The translations under genes were made by a program, and so were the position numbers. From an uncultured Lachnospiraceae bacterium (lineage in GTDB: Bacteria > Bacillota > Clostridia > Lachnospirales > Lachnospiraceae), in the NCBI GenBank assembly GCA_910588895.1, contig CAJUSS010000165.1:1-7014 (forward strand): a stretch of DNA of 7,014 bases, read 5' to 3'. Shown here piece by piece: positions 1 to 6,253 of this stretch; position 1 is the first letter of the stretch; each line of letters begins with the position of its first letter. Under the pieces are notes generated by a model, which saw only the letters and a list, made by a program, of their open reading frames with translations, was not told where the DNA came from and searched no databases.

Positions 1-1
1 G

Positions 2-1588
2 CACCATTATCCCTTTGAGAACAAAGAGCTGTTCGATGCCCAGTTCCCCGCTCAGTTCATCTGCGAGGCGGTGGACCAGACCAGAGGCTGGTTCTATTCC
101 CTCCTTGCGGAATCCACGCTGCTGTTTAACAAAGCGCCCTATGAGAACGTGATCGTCTTAGGCCATGTGCAGGATGAGAACGGACAAAAGATGGCCAAGA
201 GCAAGGGGAACGCGGTGGATCCCTTTGAGGCCCTGGAAACCTACGGCGCGGACGCGATCCGCTGGTATTTCTTCACCAACTCCGCGCCCTGGCTGCCCAA
301 CCGTTTCCACGGCAAGGCTGTCACCGAGGGCCAGCGCAAGTTCATGGGCACGCTCTGGAACACCTACGCCTTCTTCGTGCTGTACGCCAACATCGACGGC
401 TTTGACGCGACCAAGTACGCGCTGGAGCCGGACAAGCTGTCCGTGATGGATAAGTGGCTCCTTAGCAGGTCAAACTCCATGGTGAAGGCGGTGGACGAGC
501 ATCTGGCCGGATACCGGATCGTGGAGGCGGGCAAGGCTCTCCAGTCCTTTGTGGACGACATGAGCAACTGGTATGTGCGCAGGAGCCGGGAACGTTTCTG
601 GGCCAAGGGCATGGAGCAGGATAAGATCAATGCCTACGAGACCCTTTACACCGCCCTGGTCACCACAGCTAAGGCCGCTGCGCCCATGATCCCCTTCATG
701 GCAGAGGGGATCTACCGGAACCTGGTAAAGAGCATCGACAGCCAGGCGCCGGAGAGTGTCCATCTGTGTGACTTCCCCACAGCAGACGAGACGCTGATCG
801 ACAAAAAGCTGGAGCAGGATATGGATGAGGTCTTAAAGATCGTGGTCATGGGACGTGCGGCCAGGAACACGGCCAATATCAAGAACCGCCAGCCGATCGG
901 CCGGATGTTCGTAAAGGCGGACCGTCCGCTTTCCGGCTACTATGTGACGATCGTCCAGGACGAGCTGAACGTAAAGAAGGCAGAGTTTACCGAGGACGTG
1001 CGGGAATTTACCACCTACACCTTCAAGCCCCAGCTAAAGACCGTGGGCCCCAAGTATGGCAAGCAGCTGGGGAGGATCCGCACAGCCCTGGCAGAGCTGG
1101 ATGGCAATAAGGCCATGGATACCTTGAACGAGGCCGGCGCGCTGACGTTTGCCTTTGACGGGACAGAGGTGGTCCTGACGAAAGACGATCTGCTGATCGA
1201 TGTGGCCCAAAGGGAAGGCTTCGTCACGGAGGAGGACGCTCATGTGACCGTGGTCCTGGACACGAACTTGAGCGGAGCGCTGATCGAGGAGGGCTTTGTC
1301 CGGGAGATCATCAGCAAGATCCAGACCATGCGCAAGGGATCCGGCTTTGAGGTCGTTGACCATATCCATGTGTTCTTAGCCGATGACAGCAAAAAGGTGG
1401 AGAAGATCCTGCAGGCCAATGCCGAAGAGATCAAAAAAGAGGTCCTGGCCGACGAGGTGCATGCAGGCCGCGCCGACCTAGAGAAGGCGGAGGGCGAACG
1501 GCAGGAAAAAGATCCAAAAGGCCCGGTCTTTACAAAGGATTGGGAGATCAATGGCGAAAAAGTGACCATTGGCGTTGCCAGATCATAG
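2..1588 (+). CDS. ileS: Isoleucyl-tRNA synthetase, C-terminal part (5' end outside window)
   Basis: This cytoplasmic class I aminoacyl-tRNA synthetase charges tRNA-Ile with isoleucine using ATP. The reading frame is open from base 2, so about 528 residues are visible, roughly half of the ~1,040 usual for the long IleS2 (eukaryote-like) class; the N-terminal HIGH motif and editing domain lie outside. Visible in order: the DQTRGWFYSLL block of the catalytic domain (74-106), the KMSKS signature in the variant form KMAKS followed by KGN (188-211), the WNTYAFFVLYANIDGF block (about 359-406), the anticodon-binding helical domain with NWYVRRSRERFW (566-601), and a long C-terminal extension typical of IleS2 (about 850-1585). 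I see no C-terminal cysteine zinc knuckle of the short bacterial class, which supports IleS2. The GTG at 71 is an internal valine codon, not a start. The frame ends with TAG at 1586. The family call is firm; the subclass is inferred from sequence style. Confidence 0.97.
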   Translation, partial: HHYPFENKELFDAQFPAQFICEAVDQTRGWFYSLLAESTLLFNKAPYENVIVLGHVQDENGQKMAKSKGNAVDPFEALETYGADAIRWYFFTNSAPWLPNRFHGKAVTEGQRKFMGTLWNTYAFFVLYANIDGFDATKYALEPDKLSVMDKWLLSRSNSMVKAVDEHLAGYRIVEAGKALQSFVDDMSNWYVRRSRERFWAKGMEQDKINAYETLYTALVTTAKAAAPMIPFMAEGIYRNLVKSIDSQAPESVHLCDFPTADETLIDKKLEQDMDEVLKIVVMGRAARNTANIKNRQPIGRMFVKADRPLSGYYVTIVQDELNVKKAEFTEDVREFTTYTFKPQLKTVGPKYGKQLGRIRTALAELDGNKAMDTLNEAGALTFAFDGTEVVLTKDDLLIDVAQREGFVTEEDAHVTVVLDTNLSGALIEEGFVREIISKIQTMRKGSGFEVVDHIHVFLADDSKKVEKILQANAEEIKKEVLADEVHAGRADLEKAEGERQEKDPKGPVFTKDWEINGEKVTIGVARS

Positions 1589-1670
1589 GCCGCTGCAAAA
1601 GCGCGCCCAAGGCGCAGCTCAGATATAGGACACAGATCGTGCGGCCGAAGATATCGAGGAGGAATGAGAG

Positions 1671-4151
1671 ATGGATAAGAAAAATGGATTTAACAAGAAG
1701 GCTTTTAAAGAGGCGGTCTTATATAATGCAAAGAATATCTTCCGTAAGACCATCGACGAGGCCAGCCCGCTGCAGGTGTTCCAGGCGGTGGCTTATGCGG
1801 TGAAGGAAGTGGTCATGGACGAGTGGATCGCCACCCATAAAGAGTATGAAAAGCAGGATGCAAAGACTGTTTACTATCTGTCCATGGAGTTTTTGATGGG
1901 CCGCGCTCTGGGCAATACCATCATCAACATCTGCGCCTATGACGAGATCAAGGAGGTCTTGGACGAGTTGGGCTTTGACTTAAACGTGATCGAGGACCAG
2001 GAGCCGGACGCTGCGTTAGGCAACGGCGGCCTTGGCCGTCTGGCCGCGTGCTTCTTAGATTCCCTGGCTACCCTGGGCTATCCGGCTTACGGCTGCGGCA
2101 TCCGCTATCGCTATGGCATGTTCAAGCAGAAGATCGAGAACGGATTCCAGGTGGAGGTGCCGGACGAGTGGTTAAAGGACGGCAATCCATTCGAGGTGCG
2201 CCGCTCCGAATACTCCACGGAAGTGAAGTTCGGCGGCTATGTGACCACAAAGTGGGAGAACGGCCAGAGCAAGTTCGTCCAGGAGGGCTACCAGTCCGTC
2301 CTGGCCGTCCCCTATGACCTGCCCATCGTCGGCTACGGCAATAACGTGGTCAACACCCTCCGGGTCTGGGATGCCCAGCCGATCAATACCTTCCGTCTGG
2401 ATGCCTTTGACAAGGGCGACTACTTAAAGGCGGTGGAGCAGGAGAACCTGGCAAAGAACATCTGCGAGGTCCTGTATCCCAATGACAACCATTATGCAGG
2501 CAAGGAGCTGCGCTTAAAGCAGCAGTATTTCTTCATCTCCGCCAGCGTCCAGCGGGCGGTAGCCAAATATATGGAGAAGCATGACGATATCCGCAAGATC
2601 CACGAAAAAGTGGTGTTCCAGTTAAACGACACCCATCCCACGGTAGCTGTGGCTGAGCTGATGCGCATCCTGCTGGATGTCTATGACCTGTCCTGGGAGG
2701 AGGCCTGGGACGTGACCACCAAGACCTGCGCCTACACCAATCACACCATCATGGCAGAGGCTCTGGAGAAATGGCCGATCGAGCTGTTCTCAAGACTGCT
2801 CCCCCGTATCTACCAGATCGTGGAGGAGATCAACCGCCGCTTCATCGCCGCCATCAACGAGAAGTTCCCGGGCGACCAGGAGAAGGTGCGCAAGATGGCC
2901 GTGATCTACGACGGACAGGTGAAGATGGCCCATCTGGCGATCGCGGGCAGCTTTTCCGTGAACGGTGTGGCAAGGCTCCACACCGAGATCTTGAAGGAAC
3001 AGGAATTAAGGTCCTTTTACGAGATGTATCCGGAGAAGTTCAATAATAAGACCAACGGCATCACCCAGAGGCGTTTCCTGCTCCACGGCGATCCCCTGCT
3101 GGCCGAGTGGGTCACCTCCAAGATCGGGGATGAGTGGATCACGGATCTTCCCCACATCAAAAAGCTGGCGGTCTATGCGGACGATGCCAAGTGCCAGCAG
3201 GAGTTCATGAACATCAAGTACAAGAACAAGGTCCGTCTGGCCCGGTATATCAAGGAGCACAACGGCATCGACATAGATCCCCGCTCGATCTTTGACGTAC
3301 AGGTCAAGCGTCTCCACGAGTATAAGCGCCAGCTGATGAACATCCTCCATGTGATGTATCTGTACAATCAGTTAAAGGACGATCCCAACAAGGATATCGT
3401 CCCCAGGACCTTCATCTTCGGAGCCAAGGCGGCTGCCGGCTATAAGCGTGCGAAGCTGACCATCAAGCTGATCAACGCCGTGGCGGATGTGATCAACAAT
3501 GATAAGAGCATCAACGGAAAGATCAAGGTGGTGTTCATCGAGGATTACCGGGTATCCAACGCGGAGCTGATCTTTGCGGCGGCAGATGTGAGCGAGCAGA
3601 TCTCCACCGCTTCCAAGGAAGCCTCCGGTACGGGCAACATGAAGTTCATGCTCAACGGCGCCCTGACCTTAGGCACCATGGACGGGGCCAATGTAGAGAT
3701 CGTGGAGGAGGTAGGCGAGGAGAACGCCTTCATCTTCGGCATGTCCTCCGACGAGGTCATCGGCTATGAGAACAATGGCGGCTATCAGCCTATGGATATC
3801 TTTAACAGCGACCAGGATGTGCGCCGGGTGCTGATGCAGCTGATCAACGGGTATTATTCTCCCCACGATCCGGAGCTGTTCCGCGATATCTACGATTCCC
3901 TGCTGAACACACGCAACAGCGACCGTGCGGATATGTATTTCATCCTGAAGGACTTCAAGTCCTACGCAGAAGCCCATGAGCGGGTGGATAAGGCGTACCG
4001 GGATGAGAAATGGTGGGCACAGGCCGCCATCCTCAATGTAGCCCACAGCGGGAAGTTCACTTCCGATCGTACCATCCAGGAATATGTGCGGGATATCTGG
4101 CATCTGGATAAGGTGACGGTGGAGCTTTCGGCGCCGAAGAGCGGGCGTTAA
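1671..4151 (+). CDS. glgP: Glycogen/starch/maltodextrin phosphorylase (GT35)
   Basis: This cytoplasmic enzyme of glycogen breakdown uses phosphate to release glucose-1-phosphate from the non-reducing ends of alpha-1,4-glucans, with pyridoxal phosphate as cofactor. The product is 826 residues, a usual length for the family. Visible blocks: TVYYLSMEFLMGRAL near the N-terminus, the glycine-rich GNGGLGRLAA at 117-126, LNDTHP with His322, His358 in the YTNHT block, TNGITQRR at 461-468 (Gln466 where many family members have Pro), VKRLHEYKRQ with Lys546/Arg547 and Lys552 (phosphate and substrate site), and the signature EASGTGNMK at 650-658, whose Lys658 carries the cofactor. No key residue appears to be missing. 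The start is fixed by a strong Shine-Dalgarno GAGGAGG at 1656-1662, eight bases before ATG 1671. It lies 82 bases after ileS with no U-tract terminator between, so read-through from ileS is possible, although functions differ. An intrinsic terminator follows at 4199-4241. Maltodextrin versus glycogen preference cannot be read from the sequence. Confidence 0.97.
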   Translation: MDKKNGFNKKAFKEAVLYNAKNIFRKTIDEASPLQVFQAVAYAVKEVVMDEWIATHKEYEKQDAKTVYYLSMEFLMGRALGNTIINICAYDEIKEVLDELGFDLNVIEDQEPDAALGNGGLGRLAACFLDSLATLGYPAYGCGIRYRYGMFKQKIENGFQVEVPDEWLKDGNPFEVRRSEYSTEVKFGGYVTTKWENGQSKFVQEGYQSVLAVPYDLPIVGYGNNVVNTLRVWDAQPINTFRLDAFDKGDYLKAVEQENLAKNICEVLYPNDNHYAGKELRLKQQYFFISASVQRAVAKYMEKHDDIRKIHEKVVFQLNDTHPTVAVAELMRILLDVYDLSWEEAWDVTTKTCAYTNHTIMAEALEKWPIELFSRLLPRIYQIVEEINRRFIAAINEKFPGDQEKVRKMAVIYDGQVKMAHLAIAGSFSVNGVARLHTEILKEQELRSFYEMYPEKFNNKTNGITQRRFLLHGDPLLAEWVTSKIGDEWITDLPHIKKLAVYADDAKCQQEFMNIKYKNKVRLARYIKEHNGIDIDPRSIFDVQVKRLHEYKRQLMNILHVMYLYNQLKDDPNKDIVPRTFIFGAKAAAGYKRAKLTIKLINAVADVINNDKSINGKIKVVFIEDYRVSNAELIFAAADVSEQISTASKEASGTGNMKFMLNGALTLGTMDGANVEIVEEVGEENAFIFGMSSDEVIGYENNGGYQPMDIFNSDQDVRRVLMQLINGYYSPHDPELFRDIYDSLLNTRNSDRADMYFILKDFKSYAEAHERVDKAYRDEKWWAQAAILNVAHSGKFTSDRTIQEYVRDIWHLDKVTVELSAPKSGR

Positions 4152-4190
4152 GGCGCTGACACAAAAAACAACGGACGGGGCAGTATGACC

Positions 4191-4219
4191 GTATAAATAA
4201 AAAGCCTTCCTCATATATT
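4191..4219 (+). promoter_or_regulatory. Candidate sigma-E-type promoter of spoIID
   Basis: GTATAAA (4191-4197) carries the ATA core of the sporulation sigma-E -35 element (about KMATATT). After a 14-base spacer, CATATATT (4212-4219) resembles the -10 element (about CATACAMT), matching six of eight positions. The spacing is as expected. A start about seven bases downstream would fall near A4226, the first base of the Shine-Dalgarno, giving a leader of about 16 bases. Known spoIID genes are mother-cell, sigma-E genes, which supports the reading. The -35 match is only partial and the region is AT-rich, so chance similarity is possible. Confidence 0.5.
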
Positions 4220-4241
4220 GGGTATAGGAGGAGGGCTTTTT
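4199..4241 (+). terminator. Intrinsic terminator of glgP, overlapping the spoIID start region
   Basis: A long hairpin begins 48 bases after the glgP stop. The left arm (4199-4212) AAAAAGCCTTCCTC pairs over 14 positions with the right arm (4228-4241) GAGGAGGGCTTTTT, with a single U-G wobble (4207/4233). The loop closes further through TATA/TATA (4214-4217 with 4223-4226), leaving TTGGG at the tip. The GC-rich stem is followed at once by five T residues (4237-4241), which directly precede the spoIID ATG. The shape fits a Rho-independent terminator. Its unusual feature is that the 3' arm is also the spoIID Shine-Dalgarno and the loop holds a promoter-like -10 element. Confidence 0.85.
4226..4235 (+). 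promoter_or_regulatory. Ribosome binding site of spoIID (decides the start)
   Basis: AGGAGGAGGG lies six bases before ATG 4242, a strong Shine-Dalgarno at good spacing. It rules out the longer in-frame TTG start at 4218, which lies upstream of it, inside the terminator loop. The site forms most of the 3' arm of the glgP terminator hairpin, where it pairs with CCTTCCTC (4205-4212). In any transcript that reads through from glgP it should therefore be masked. Confidence 0.85.
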
Positions 4242-5180
4242 ATGTTGGACTGGAAAAAGATCGGAGCTATATTGCTGGTCTCCTGCTGCTTCCCCTATGT
4301 GGTGACTTTAGGGTGGACAGGCAATATCAATGGCAGTGCCAAGGTCTTAGAGCCGTCGGATCCGAAGCTGGTCAGCGGCAGGCAGGTGATCCTGGACCGG
4401 GAGCAGGTGACCTCCATGGATGTGGAGCAGTATCTGGTGGGGGCGGTGGCCCGGCAGATCCCAAAGGAGTATGAGCTGGAGGCCATAAAGGCCCAGGCGG
4501 TGATCGCCAGGACCTATATCTACGGGCAGATGGGGGACAGGAGGGAGATCGCGGAGTCGGAGCTGGATATGGACTATCTGGAACAGGAGCAGATGGAGGA
4601 GCTGTGGGGCACGAAGGGCTATATGGAGCTCTATGAAAAGATCGAGGAGGCGGTGGCCCAGACCAACAGCCAGGTGATGGAATATGAAGGGGAGCTGATC
4701 GACGCCTGGTTCTGCCGTTTGAGCGCCGGAAAGACCAGGCCGGGGGACGAGGCCCATCCGTATCTGGTCAGTGTGGATTGTCCGGAAGATCTGGAGGCGC
4801 CAAAGTTCCTGCAGATCCGGGAATGGCTGCCGGATGAGTTCTCCCGGCTGATCAGCCAGATCCCCGACGGCGGGCCGGTGTCGGCGGACCAGATCCCCCA
4901 GTCGATCCAGATCGGGGAGAGGGATGAGGCGGGCTATGTGTCCCTGGTGCAGATCGGGAACTATCCCTTTACAGGGGACGCGGTCCGGTATGGACTGGGG
5001 CTGGCATCCCCGTACTTTCGTTTTGAAGACTATGAGGGCAATGTGCGGGCCGTGGTCAAGGGGATCGGCCATGGCTATGGGCTGAGCCAGTACACAGCAG
5101 ACAGAAAAGCAGAGGAGGGGTGGACCTACGACCAGATCCTAACGTATTTTTATCAAAATATCGTGCTCATTTCTGAATAA
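4242..5180 (+). CDS. spoIID: Stage II sporulation protein D, SpoIID-family lytic transglycosylase (Gln at catalytic Glu position)
   Basis: SpoIID is a mother-cell membrane protein that, with SpoIIM and SpoIIP, cuts peptidoglycan so the mother-cell membrane can engulf the forespore. The product is 312 residues. A short basic start (DWKK) and a hydrophobic segment (about residues 7-24) form a signal anchor; the rest should lie outside the membrane. Family blocks: VEQYLVGAVARQIP (about 62-75), ELEAIKAQAVIARTY (about 78-92), SAGKTR in the middle with cysteines nearby (FCR and VDCPED), and the C-terminal GIGHGYGLSQYTA followed by GWTYDQIL. Bacillus subtilis SpoIID has the catalytic glutamate (Glu88) in its SEMP motif; here the aligned residue is Gln72 (CAG at 4455-4457). 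Whether this enzyme is active is therefore open. ATG 4242 is chosen over TTG 4218 because of the Shine-Dalgarno. The spoIIQ-like gene follows after 40 bases with no terminator between. In Clostridioides difficile spoIID and spoIIQ are also adjacent. The family call is secure; activity is not. Confidence 0.93.
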   Translation: MLDWKKIGAILLVSCCFPYVVTLGWTGNINGSAKVLEPSDPKLVSGRQVILDREQVTSMDVEQYLVGAVARQIPKEYELEAIKAQAVIARTYIYGQMGDRREIAESELDMDYLEQEQMEELWGTKGYMELYEKIEEAVAQTNSQVMEYEGELIDAWFCRLSAGKTRPGDEAHPYLVSVDCPEDLEAPKFLQIREWLPDEFSRLISQIPDGGPVSADQIPQSIQIGERDEAGYVSLVQIGNYPFTGDAVRYGLGLASPYFRFEDYEGNVRAVVKGIGHGYGLSQYTADRKAEEGWTYDQILTYFYQNIVLISE

Positions 5181-5203
5181 CTCGTCACGCTTTGGTAAAA
5201 ATA
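5175..5203 (+). promoter_or_regulatory. Candidate sigma-F-type promoter of the spoIIQ-like gene
   Basis: GGTAAAAATA (5194-5203) matches every position of the sigma-F -10 consensus (about GGNRANAMTW). GAATA (5175-5179) matches four of five positions of the -35 consensus (GYWTA), with a 14-base spacer, slightly short. The -35 overlaps the spoIID stop codon (5178-5180). A start about seven bases after the -10 falls near A5210, at the Shine-Dalgarno. spoIIQ genes are known to be forespore, sigma-F genes, which supports the call. Sigma-G recognises similar sequences and cannot be excluded. Confidence 0.6.
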
Positions 5204-5208
5204 GTACC

Positions 5209-5216
5209 GAGGTGAT
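5209..5216 (+). promoter_or_regulatory. Ribosome binding site of the spoIIQ-like gene (decides the start)
   Basis: GAGGTGAT is complementary to the 16S rRNA tail over eight bases. The GAGG core ends eight bases before GTG 5221, the usual distance. The upstream in-frame starts GTG 5212 and ATG 5215 lie inside this site and have no Shine-Dalgarno of their own at usable spacing, so GTG 5221 is the best start. Confidence 0.75.
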
Positions 5217-5220
5217 GAAA

Positions 5221-6123
5221 GTGAAGCAAAGAGTCGATCAATTGTTCAAGGATAAGCTTACCCTTGTCATGTTGGTGTTGGGCCTGCTGACTATAGTAGC
5301 TGCGGCAGGCGTGGTCACTCTCCAAAGAGGACGTACAGAAGAAAGCCCTTACTTAAACCTAGAGGGCGATCCGGAGCATCTGGTGGATGGAGCCGGTGAG
5401 GATGGACAGAAAGAGGCGGGCGCATCGGATGCCGGCAGCAGCCGGGATGGCGGCAAGGCAAAGGACAGCAGTCTGGCGCAGGCGGACAAGAACGCGCAGA
5501 CGGGCGGCAGCGCAAAGAGTGGTACCGCGGCAGGCAGCGAAGGAGGAAAGAGCGCCGCGGACAGCGGGGCTGACCGGGTCAGCACGGCAAAAGAGGACGC
5601 TGCGAAAAGACAGGATCAGCAGACCTACGGCTATGGCAGCGACGGGATCGGAGCGGAGGCAGCTATGGCAGGCGCAGGCCAGGATGCGGCCTCCGGCCTG
5701 GTGCTGAACTTTGCCCAGACCCAGTCCATGACCTGGCCGGTGGAGGGGAATGTGCTGTTGGATCACAGCATGGACTCCACGATCTATTTTCCTACCCTGG
5801 AGCAGTATAAGTGCAACCCTGGCCTGGTGATCCAGGGGGATGTGAGCCAGCCTGTAGCGGCCCCGGCCAATGCCAGAGTGACGGAGGCGGGGACCAACGA
5901 GGAGATCGGAAATTACCTGGTCTTAGATCTGGGCGACGCTTACACGCTGACCTGCGGCCAGCTGAAAGAGGTACAGGCGGTGGAAGGTGAATATCTGGAA
6001 AAGGGACAGGTCTTAGGATATGTAGCAGAGCCTACCAAATACTATACACTGGAAGGTCCGAACGTATTCCTGGAGCTGCAAAAAGACGGGGTCCCGGTGG
6101 ACCCGCTGGACTATCTGGAGTAG
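5221..6123 (+). CDS. spoIIQ: SpoIIQ-like forespore protein with degenerate M23/LytM domain
   Basis: SpoIIQ is a forespore membrane protein whose outer domain binds mother-cell SpoIIIAH across the septum, aiding engulfment and the feeding channel. The product is 300 residues. Visible: a short cytoplasmic start (1-11), one membrane segment (about 12-34), a low-complexity linker rich in Ala, Gly, Ser, Asp and Lys (about 38-155), then a LytM-type beta domain (about 165-298) starting at TWPVEGNVLLDHSMD and ending VPVDPLDYLE. The domain has the usual pattern of this fold (PVAAPANARVTEAG, GNYLVLDLGDAYTLTCGQL, EGEYLEKGQVLGYV) but lacks zinc ligands: the HxxxD motif is replaced around KCNPGLVIQGD and the HxH motif by FLEL. 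It is therefore probably a non-enzymatic binding domain, as in B. subtilis SpoIIQ. Position after spoIID, the single anchor and the sigma-F-type promoter all support SpoIIQ over a cell-wall hydrolase. No spoIIID follows, unlike in C. difficile. The GTG start is chosen from the Shine-Dalgarno. Confidence 0.82.
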   Translation: MKQRVDQLFKDKLTLVMLVLGLLTIVAAAGVVTLQRGRTEESPYLNLEGDPEHLVDGAGEDGQKEAGASDAGSSRDGGKAKDSSLAQADKNAQTGGSAKSGTAAGSEGGKSAADSGADRVSTAKEDAAKRQDQQTYGYGSDGIGAEAAMAGAGQDAASGLVLNFAQTQSMTWPVEGNVLLDHSMDSTIYFPTLEQYKCNPGLVIQGDVSQPVAAPANARVTEAGTNEEIGNYLVLDLGDAYTLTCGQLKEVQAVEGEYLEKGQVLGYVAEPTKYYTLEGPNVFLELQKDGVPVDPLDYLE

Positions 6124-6174
6124 ATGCGCGCTCCTTTCACAAGAAGTCCGTCATCCGGAAGATGCAGACGATAA

Positions 6175-6207
6175 AAACGGAGCTGTTTTGCGACAGCTCC
6201 GTTTGTT
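6175..6207. terminator. Bidirectional intrinsic terminator between convergent genes
   Basis: AAACGGAGCTGT (6175-6186) and ACAGCTCCGTTT (6193-6204) form a perfect 12-base-pair stem with the six-base loop TTTGCG. On the plus strand the stem is followed by GTT, so the T-rich tail is TTTGTT (6202-6207). On the minus strand the complement of 6173-6177 gives TTTTT. It can thus end transcription of the spoIIQ-like gene from the left and of the EAL gene from the right. The minus-strand tail is the stronger. The bases between the spoIIQ stop and this hairpin, and from there to the EAL stop, show nothing else I recognise. Confidence 0.85.
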
Positions 6208-6253
6208 GGCGTTCTGTGGGGATCGCCTGCGTTCGGGAAGTAAACTCCAAAGA

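Noticed and set aside
1588..1646. Small inverted repeats between ileS and glgP (GCGCC/GGCGC at 1603-1615, GCTGC/GCAGC at 1592-1618, GGCCGC/GCGGCC at 1588-1646) as a terminator.
   Set aside because: The arms are short, the alternatives overlap, and no T-tract follows. In GC-rich DNA such pairs are expected by chance.
4190..4198. TATAAA at 4192-4197 as a sigma-A -10 for spoIID.
   Set aside because: No TTGACA-like element lies about 17 bases upstream (CAACGG at 4169-4174); the sigma-E reading fits spacing and gene function better.
3669..4214. Minus-strand open frame (181 codons) across the glgP 3' end.
   Set aside because: It is antisense to conserved phosphorylase sequence including cofactor-site surroundings and shows no family motif.
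4218..4244. Longer spoIID beginning at TTG 4218.
   Set aside because: It would place the strong Shine-Dalgarno inside the coding region and adds only Gly-rich residues ahead of a normal signal anchor; ATG 4242 is well spaced.
4347..5072. Long minus-strand open frame (241 codons) opposite spoIID.
   Set aside because: It lies wholly within a clear gene, has no Shine-Dalgarno or recognisable domain, and its composition (many His, Leu, Pro) is what the complement of these codons gives.
5387..5707. Plus-strand open frame rich in Arg and Ala overlapping the spoIIQ-like gene.
   Set aside because: It is a frame-shifted reading of the low-complexity linker; no ribosome binding site or conserved feature.
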